Shown here in pieces: positions 38,303 to 42,570 of a stretch of DNA of 42,570 nt. Both the position numbers and the translations under genes were made by a program. The notes beneath the pieces are model-generated. The model saw nothing but the letters and a program-made list of their open reading frames with translations, searched no databases and was not told the origin of the DNA. Location of the stretch: IMG/VR virus record IMGVR_UViG_3300043567_000641, positions 1 to 42,570 of that record. One strand, 5' to 3'. The DNA comes from a virus. Each line of letters starts with the position of its first letter. Position 1 is the stretch's first letter.

Positions 38303-39100
38303 ATGAAGTCACAGCCTTATTTAGGGATCTCAGAGAATGTTAAAAGAGTTGCAAAGCAACTTTTGACTGGGTATGACGATTACCACACCGTTCACACTGC
38401 ACGTCTCGTGAAAACTCTTGACCTAATCCACGGTGAGGTTGTGGCGGCGGGTGAGGGGGTCAAGATTCTTGAACTTGGTACTAGCGGCTTTTTGCCTGCT
38501 GCATTGAAACTCCTTTTTCCAGGCGTCACTATTGATGTTACCAATTTTGATAACACTCAGCCGGGGGAGCATCGGTTCAAGTGCGATTTTTCCGGTGTCC
38601 CTATTGATGTCAAAGCTTTCTCGGTCGATCTTGAGAAAGAGTATCTTTCTGTTCCTGATGGTGAGTATGACATTGTTGTGTGTGGTGAGGTGCTTGAGCA
38701 TATGGAAATCGATCCGATGTTCATGTTGAGCGAGGCCAATCGTGTGTTGCGTGACGGCGGGCGACTGTTGTTGACAACACCAAACGTCGTGAGCTCACAA
38801 GGAATTACAAAGATGCTTAGCGGATATGAACCATACTTTTTTATGCAGTACCATAAGACGGGTGAGTACCACCGACATAACTATGAGTATAGTGTGCACA
38901 GTGCTAGTGTTTTATTGCGCGCCGCAGGGTTTGATCCATATGTGTGGACAGAAGATCTTTTTGAAGATGGCATGACGCACGAGGTTGATAAGCTTCGAAA
39001 GCTTGGCTATACTATTGAGCACGTCGGCGATAACATTCTTGCCGCAGCGACTAAGGTTTCTGGGGTTATCGAGAGGTATCCGCATGGCATCTACGTTTAA
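38303..39100 (+). CDS. SAM-dependent methyltransferase
   Basis: A 265-aa class I methyltransferase: VKILELGTSGFLPAAL (motif I), DIVVCGEVLEHM (post-motif, acid loop), LSEANRVLRDGGRLLLTTPN (motif III) and a C-terminal helix-strand extension (SASVLLRAAGFDPYVWTEDLF). The CGEVLEHMEIDP and TTPN pattern is frequent in small-molecule or sugar methyltransferases of surface-glycan clusters. It precedes a GH130-like gene with a 17-base overlap, so a carbohydrate substrate is likely but not shown. A TAGAAT box directly before the ATG suggests a leaderless transcript. Confidence 0.82.
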   Translation: MKSQPYLGISENVKRVAKQLLTGYDDYHTVHTARLVKTLDLIHGEVVAAGEGVKILELGTSGFLPAALKLLFPGVTIDVTNFDNTQPGEHRFKCDFSGVPIDVKAFSVDLEKEYLSVPDGEYDIVVCGEVLEHMEIDPMFMLSEANRVLRDGGRLLLTTPNVVSSQGITKMLSGYEPYFFMQYHKTGEYHRHNYEYSVHSASVLLRAAGFDPYVWTEDLFEDGMTHEVDKLRKLGYTIEHVGDNILAAATKVSGVIERYPHGIYV

Positions 39101-40013
39101 AGAACTCGGCGGCACTACTAAACAGATTCGTCGTCTTGTTGACAAAGACGTCAAGACCTGGAGTGCATTCAATCCGTCAATTGGGATATCAGACAAAGGC
39201 GATCTTGCAATTGCAATTCGCTCAAGTAACTACGTCATTCTTGAGCACGGTGAGTTGAGTGTGACGACTAACGGACCGATCAGAAATCAAGTATGGTTTA
39301 GTGAACTAAATAGCGAGTTCGAGCTTGAAGACCTGCGGAAGCTTGATTTTTCCGCTGCAGGTATTGATGTATCAAGAGGAGTCGAAGATCCTAAACTTCT
39401 TTGGAGAGATGGTAGGTGGATCTTTACTGGAGTGTATCTTGAACGGAATCAACCTGTTGCAAGAAACTGTGTGTGCTATCCAGATAAGAAAATGACAAAG
39501 GTAGAAAAAATAGAGGTTATTCCTGGGATTGACGCTGGACGTCCAGAAAAGAATTGGATGACCGCGTATGTTAAACCACAAAACTTTGACTACATTTACG
39601 ATGCCAATGCTGTAGTCGTAGGTGACAAAGTAATTCACTCGCTGCGAGATGCTCCCGGGCTCAATGCTCTACGCGGCAACGCTCATTTGATTCCATACGA
39701 CAACGGTACATATCTTGGACTAATGCATCAGCTAAAGATTAAAAGGTTCGACAAAGTCTCTCAAACAACATTTGGTGTAATGCACCACGTGCATAAGTTC
39801 TACACGCACGTCATTATTAGATTTGACGAAAACGGCACTCCGATTGAGATGACTGACCATTTTAAGTTTGACGGTGACGGAATTGAATTTGCCGCGGGCT
39901 TTATTGAATATGGAGATGATTACGTCATTTCTTATGGAAGAGATGATATTACGTCACATATTGCCGCGATCAGTAAGAAAAAAGTGCGTCAATTGCTCAA
40001 GACGATCAAGTAA
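39084..40013 (+). CDS. GH130-like beta-propeller glycoside hydrolase/phosphorylase-type protein
   Basis: A 309-aa protein with five-bladed propeller features: AFNPSIGISDKGDLAIAIRSS, RGVEDPKLLWRDGRWIFTGVY, DANAVVVGDKVIHSLRDAPG, GNAHLIPYDNGTYLGLMHQ and FAAGFIEYGDDYVISYGRDD. These match the blade-edge motifs (ED-P, G.H.., E…G) of GH130/GH43-related mannoside phosphorylases and hydrolases. ATG 39084 has GAGAGG upstream; a longer frame from 38985 is unlikely. No signal peptide is seen, so it is intracellular or virion-associated. The sugar substrate and even catalytic activity are uncertain. Confidence 0.65.
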   Translation: MASTFKELGGTTKQIRRLVDKDVKTWSAFNPSIGISDKGDLAIAIRSSNYVILEHGELSVTTNGPIRNQVWFSELNSEFELEDLRKLDFSAAGIDVSRGVEDPKLLWRDGRWIFTGVYLERNQPVARNCVCYPDKKMTKVEKIEVIPGIDAGRPEKNWMTAYVKPQNFDYIYDANAVVVGDKVIHSLRDAPGLNALRGNAHLIPYDNGTYLGLMHQLKIKRFDKVSQTTFGVMHHVHKFYTHVIIRFDENGTPIEMTDHFKFDGDGIEFAAGFIEYGDDYVISYGRDDITSHIAAISKKKVRQLLKTIK

Positions 40014-40017
40014 GTAG

Positions 40018-40029
40018 TAAAATGGCTAT
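40018..40029 (+). promoter_or_regulatory. Leaderless-type -10 box abutting the start codon
   Basis: TAAAAT at 40018-40023, GGCTAT, then ATG 40030. It matches 38291-38302 in 10 of 12 positions and in spacing. TTGCTC at 39993-39998 could be a -35 with a 19-base spacer. Confidence 0.5.
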
Positions 40030-40824
40030 ATGCCAGAGGGACACACAATACGACACTTAGCGACGCTTCATGAGAATGCTTTTGCAGGAACTACTATAGA
40101 AGCCGCCAGTCCGCAGGGACGATTCGCAGATGGAGCGACACAGCTTAACGGACGAACAATGACACAAGCTACTGCACATGGGAAACACTTGTTTCTTCAT
40201 TTCGACGACGACATCGTGCATATTCATCTTGGCCTTTATGGTTGGTTTAAGCTTCGAAAGAATAAGTCGCAACAACCTACAGAAAACACTAGGTTGAGAA
40301 TTATGAACGGTTCTTATATCTCTGACTTGTCAGCACCGACAAAGTGCGAAATCATTGACGCAGATGGCGTTAGAAAAATAAAAGATAGGCTTGGTCAAGA
40401 CCCATTACATGATGATGCAGACAAAGAAAAGGTTTGGGAAAAGATCAAAAAGAGTTCCAAATCGATTGGCGCATTGTTAATGGATCAGTCCGTGATTGCT
40501 GGTATCGGAAACGTGTACCGTGCAGAGATCTTATTCTTGGCCAACCAGTCTCCGTTTGTTCCTGGAAAACAAGTTACACGCGAGGTGTTTGATCACATTT
40601 GGAACGACTCAGTTCGACTTTTGCATATTGGCGCAATCGACGGACGAATCATGACTGTTGCCGATCAGCACATGACAGGCGAAGAAGTTAAGGTGCACGG
40701 TTGTGCACAACTCAGTTACGCGTATAAGCAGACCGGTAGCTCGTGTCGTATCTGCCAAACTGCAATCATGCAGCAAGAAATGGCAGGCAGGCAGTTGTAC
40801 TGGTGCCCAACGTGTCAAGCGTAG
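40030..40824 (+). CDS. Formamidopyrimidine/endonuclease VIII-type DNA glycosylase (Nei-like)
   Basis: A 264-aa Fpg/Nei-family base-excision glycosylase. MPEGHTIRH gives the catalytic Pro2 and Glu3; the actinobacterial Nei-type signature is GHTI. The middle has GALLMDQSVIAGIGNVYRAEIL (helix-two-turn-helix), and a zinc-finger C-terminus carries the pairs C-x2-C (CRICQ, CPTCQ). It removes oxidised pyrimidines/purines. A leaderless -10 box lies upstream. Its end overlaps the DUF3039 gene by 13 bases. Confidence 0.9.
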   Translation: MPEGHTIRHLATLHENAFAGTTIEAASPQGRFADGATQLNGRTMTQATAHGKHLFLHFDDDIVHIHLGLYGWFKLRKNKSQQPTENTRLRIMNGSYISDLSAPTKCEIIDADGVRKIKDRLGQDPLHDDADKEKVWEKIKKSSKSIGALLMDQSVIAGIGNVYRAEILFLANQSPFVPGKQVTREVFDHIWNDSVRLLHIGAIDGRIMTVADQHMTGEEVKVHGCAQLSYAYKQTGSSCRICQTAIMQQEMAGRQLYWCPTCQA

Positions 40825-41051
40825 AAAATAAGCAAGAAATAATAATCGCTGCGCAAGATGGCGACCATGACTTATTTGCGCACATTGTTGAGGCTGACAA
40901 AATTGCAGATGCAGTTATTAACGGGACTCCGCTAGAAGCACTGTGCGGAAAAGTATGGGTTCCGTCTAGGGATCCTGACAAGTTTCCAAAGTGTAAGACC
41001 TGTTTAGAAATATACGACCAGTTTGTCGCTTGGTGGGATGGCCCAGTATAA
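40812..41051 (+). CDS. DUF3039-family actinobacterial protein
   Basis: A 79-aa protein matching DUF3039: FAHIVEADKIADAVINGTPLEALCGKVWVPSRDPDKFPKCKTCLEIYDQF, where CGKVW and the C-x2-C form a probable zinc-binding site. The family is actinobacterial and of unknown role. The frame opens at 40743, but the first 20 residues are out of family; GTG 40812 (or GTG 40803) overlapping the Nei stop is the likely start. Confidence 0.75.
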   Translation: MSSVENKQEIIIAAQDGDHDLFAHIVEADKIADAVINGTPLEALCGKVWVPSRDPDKFPKCKTCLEIYDQFVAWWDGPV

Positions 41052-41052
41052 T
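41023..41052 (+). promoter_or_regulatory. Candidate promoter for the ribonucleotide reductase gene
   Basis: TTGTCG (41023-41028), an 18-base spacer and a perfect TATAAT (41047-41052). A start near 41059 gives a 30-base leader containing TGAGG before GTG 41089. No B12-riboswitch-like structure fits in this short leader. Confidence 0.55.
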
Positions 41053-41088
41053 TTTATTTCTATAAATTTTCTAGCAATGAGGTTCCTT

Positions 41089-42570
41089 GTGTCATCTGTT
41101 TTTTCGTTCCGTGTTAGCGACGATTTTGTAGAAGGCTATAAAGACAAAAAACCTCCGTTTGGTTATCGAGACGCTGCAGGAAACTCAGTTGGTGAAATAA
41201 CATTCCTCCGTACTTATTCACGACTAAAAGAAGACGGCACAAAGGAAACTTGGGTTGACGTTTGCGAGCGTGTCATCAACGGAATGTACTCTTTGCAAAA
41301 AGATCATTGCAAGACAAACCGCCTTCCATGGAATGACAGCAAAGCACAAGCCAGCGCAAAAGAAGCGTTTGACCGTTTGTTCCAATTAAAGTGGACACCA
41401 CCAGGTCGTGGCCTTTGGGTCATGGGAACATCGCTTGTCAACGTTCAGAAAAACTCTGCTGCTTTGCAAAACTGCGCATTTGTTTCAACGTCTGAAATGA
41501 ATAAGAACAACCCAGCAAAACCATTCGCGTTTCTCATGGAAGCATCAATGCTTGGTGTTGGTGTTGGTTTTGATGACAAGGGCGCAGACAAAGACTTTAC
41601 TATCTACGAACCAGTAACCGTAGATACGGCGCCAGTGCCTTTTGTAATTCCTGATACGCGCGAAGGTTGGGTTGACTCAATGGCGATGCTTCTCAACACG
41701 TATCTCAAGGTTGATCAAAAAGAAGTTACTTTTGATTATTCTGAAATTCGTCCTGCCGGTGCACCAATTAAAACATTTGGTGGAACAGCAGCTGGGCATG
41801 AGCCATTAGAGAAGTTGCACAACTACATTCGTAAAATCTTCAGCGGTCGCGCTGGTGATAAGTTGACACGTGTCGACATTGCTGACATTGGAAACTTGAT
41901 TGGAGTATGCGTTGTCTCTGGAAACGTTCGTCGTTCTGCTGAGCTATTGCTTGGCCGCCTTGGTGATGAAAGCTTCTTAAACCTTAAGAACGCTGCTGTA
42001 TACCCTGAGCGTAACTCATACGACCCTGATGCTCCGGGTTGGGGTTGGATGTCAAACAACTCTGTCGAAACATCTGTTGGCCAAGATCTTTCAAGTATCG
42101 TTGATGGAATCGCATTGAACGGCGAGCCTGGTGTTATTTGGTTGGATGTTTCTCGTAAGTACGGACGTCTTGCTGATCCTGCTAACAATAAGGACTGGCG
42201 TGTTGCTGGATACAACCCCTGCGCAGAACAGTCGCTTGAATCGTATGAATGCTGCACACTCGTTGAAACATACTTGAATCGTCATGATTCTCTTGAAGAC
42301 TATAAGCGCACATTGAAGTTTGCTTACCTGTATGCTAAGACAGTTACACTGTTGCCGACGCACTGGGAAGAGACAAACGCGATCATGCAGCGCAATCGTC
42401 GCATCGGTACTTCAATGTCTGGTGTTGCTAACTTTGCTGACCGCGTTGGTTTACCTGTTCTTCGTGAATGGATGGATACTGGCTACAACACAATCAAGGG
42501 CTATGACAACATGTATTCTGAATGGCTTGGTATTCGCGAGTCAATTAAAATGACAACGGTAAAGCCATCC
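41089..42570 (+). CDS. nrdJ: Class II (B12-dependent) ribonucleoside-triphosphate reductase, N-terminal part
   Basis: An open frame of 494 codons running off the right edge. TPPGRGLWVMGT, LQNCAFVSTSEMN, EASMLGVGVGFDDKG and NPCAEQSLESYECC match the monomeric, adenosylcobalamin-dependent RTPR family of which the Lactobacillus enzyme is the prototype. The NPC cysteine is at about residue 377. The enzyme reduces ribonucleotides to deoxyribonucleotides for phage DNA synthesis and does not need oxygen. GTG 41089 with TGAGG upstream is chosen; ATG 41077 in the same frame lacks a ribosome-binding site. The C-terminal redox cysteines lie beyond the window. Confidence 0.88.
   Translation, partial: MSSVFSFRVSDDFVEGYKDKKPPFGYRDAAGNSVGEITFLRTYSRLKEDGTKETWVDVCERVINGMYSLQKDHCKTNRLPWNDSKAQASAKEAFDRLFQLKWTPPGRGLWVMGTSLVNVQKNSAALQNCAFVSTSEMNKNNPAKPFAFLMEASMLGVGVGFDDKGADKDFTIYEPVTVDTAPVPFVIPDTREGWVDSMAMLLNTYLKVDQKEVTFDYSEIRPAGAPIKTFGGTAAGHEPLEKLHNYIRKIFSGRAGDKLTRVDIADIGNLIGVCVVSGNVRRSAELLLGRLGDESFLNLKNAAVYPERNSYDPDAPGWGWMSNNSVETSVGQDLSSIVDGIALNGEPGVIWLDVSRKYGRLADPANNKDWRVAGYNPCAEQSLESYECCTLVETYLNRHDSLEDYKRTLKFAYLYAKTVTLLPTHWEETNAIMQRNRRIGTSMSGVANFADRVGLPVLREWMDTGYNTIKGYDNMYSEWLGIRESIKMTTVKPS

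Noticed and set aside
41052-41088. Cobalamin riboswitch before the B12-dependent reductase
   Set aside because: The 30-40 base leader is far too short and has no B12-box-like sequence.

Overview
This window is almost certainly a piece of a double-stranded DNA tailed phage (or prophage) of an actinobacterium. The evidence is the near gap-free packing of mostly short genes, three tail-fibre genes, a primase-polymerase/helicase, a lysis region and a serine recombinase, together with actinobacterial markers: a WhiB-family Fe-S regulator, a DUF3039 protein, an MSMEG_6728-type repair protein and an actinobacterial-style Nei glycosylase. AT-leaning codon use and the two DNA-repair enzymes would suit a low-GC, sunlit-water actinobacterium, but that host assignment is inference. 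Capsid, portal and terminase genes lie outside the window.

Layout. (1) 1-4347, plus strand: end of an unidentified gene, then an APH-like kinase, a HAD phosphatase, a sugar-type nucleotidyltransferase and a GT-B-like protein, which look like a pathway to an activated sugar or alcohol. A dUTPase and small genes follow. (2) 4395-7172, plus strand: C5-cytosine methyltransferase, pyrimidine-dimer glycosylase-like protein and WhiB. (3) 27722 down to 7117, minus strand: tail-fibre genes first, then a long run of 2-oxoglutarate/Fe(II) oxygenases interrupted by a sulfotransferase, a DUF6065-like protein, small hypotheticals and a methyltransferase-like protein, ending with a glutathione-peroxidase-like protein. 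One Asp/Asn-hydroxylase-like gene (10498-11166) sits inside this block on the plus strand. (4) 29405 down to 27747, minus strand: small HTH-like protein, metallophosphoesterase and a DUF6378-like protein. (5) 29630-33345, plus strand: Prim-Pol/D5 helicase, a small ribbon-helix-helix-like protein, a structured leader, and an APS-kinase-like/nucleotidyltransferase fusion. (6) 35321 down to 33342, minus strand: two more oxygenases and a serine recombinase. (7) 35598-38195: two secreted muralytic enzymes on plus, then holin-like and M15 endolysin-like genes on minus. (8) 38303-42570, plus strand: methyltransferase, beta-propeller GH130-like protein, Nei glycosylase, DUF3039 protein and a class II ribonucleotide reductase cut by the window edge.

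The outstanding feature is the number of 2OG/Fe(II) oxygenases: eleven prolyl-4-hydroxylase-like genes in one minus-strand block, one AspH-like gene, and two more near 34-35 kb, fourteen in about 28 kb. The block lies directly downstream of a fibre protein with four FN3-like domains and a C-terminal tail of eleven PPxF tetrapeptides (nine PPYF), and another fibre protein carries a short collagen-like stretch. A sulfotransferase lies within the block and an APS-kinase-like enzyme, a potential source of its PAPS donor, is encoded elsewhere. My working hypothesis is a phage-encoded post-translational modification system that hydroxylates prolines (and perhaps Asp/Asn), and possibly sulfates tyrosine and glycosylates hydroxyproline, on tail fibres, analogous to eukaryotic extensins or collagen. 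The genes and motifs are seen in the sequence; the substrate link is inference.
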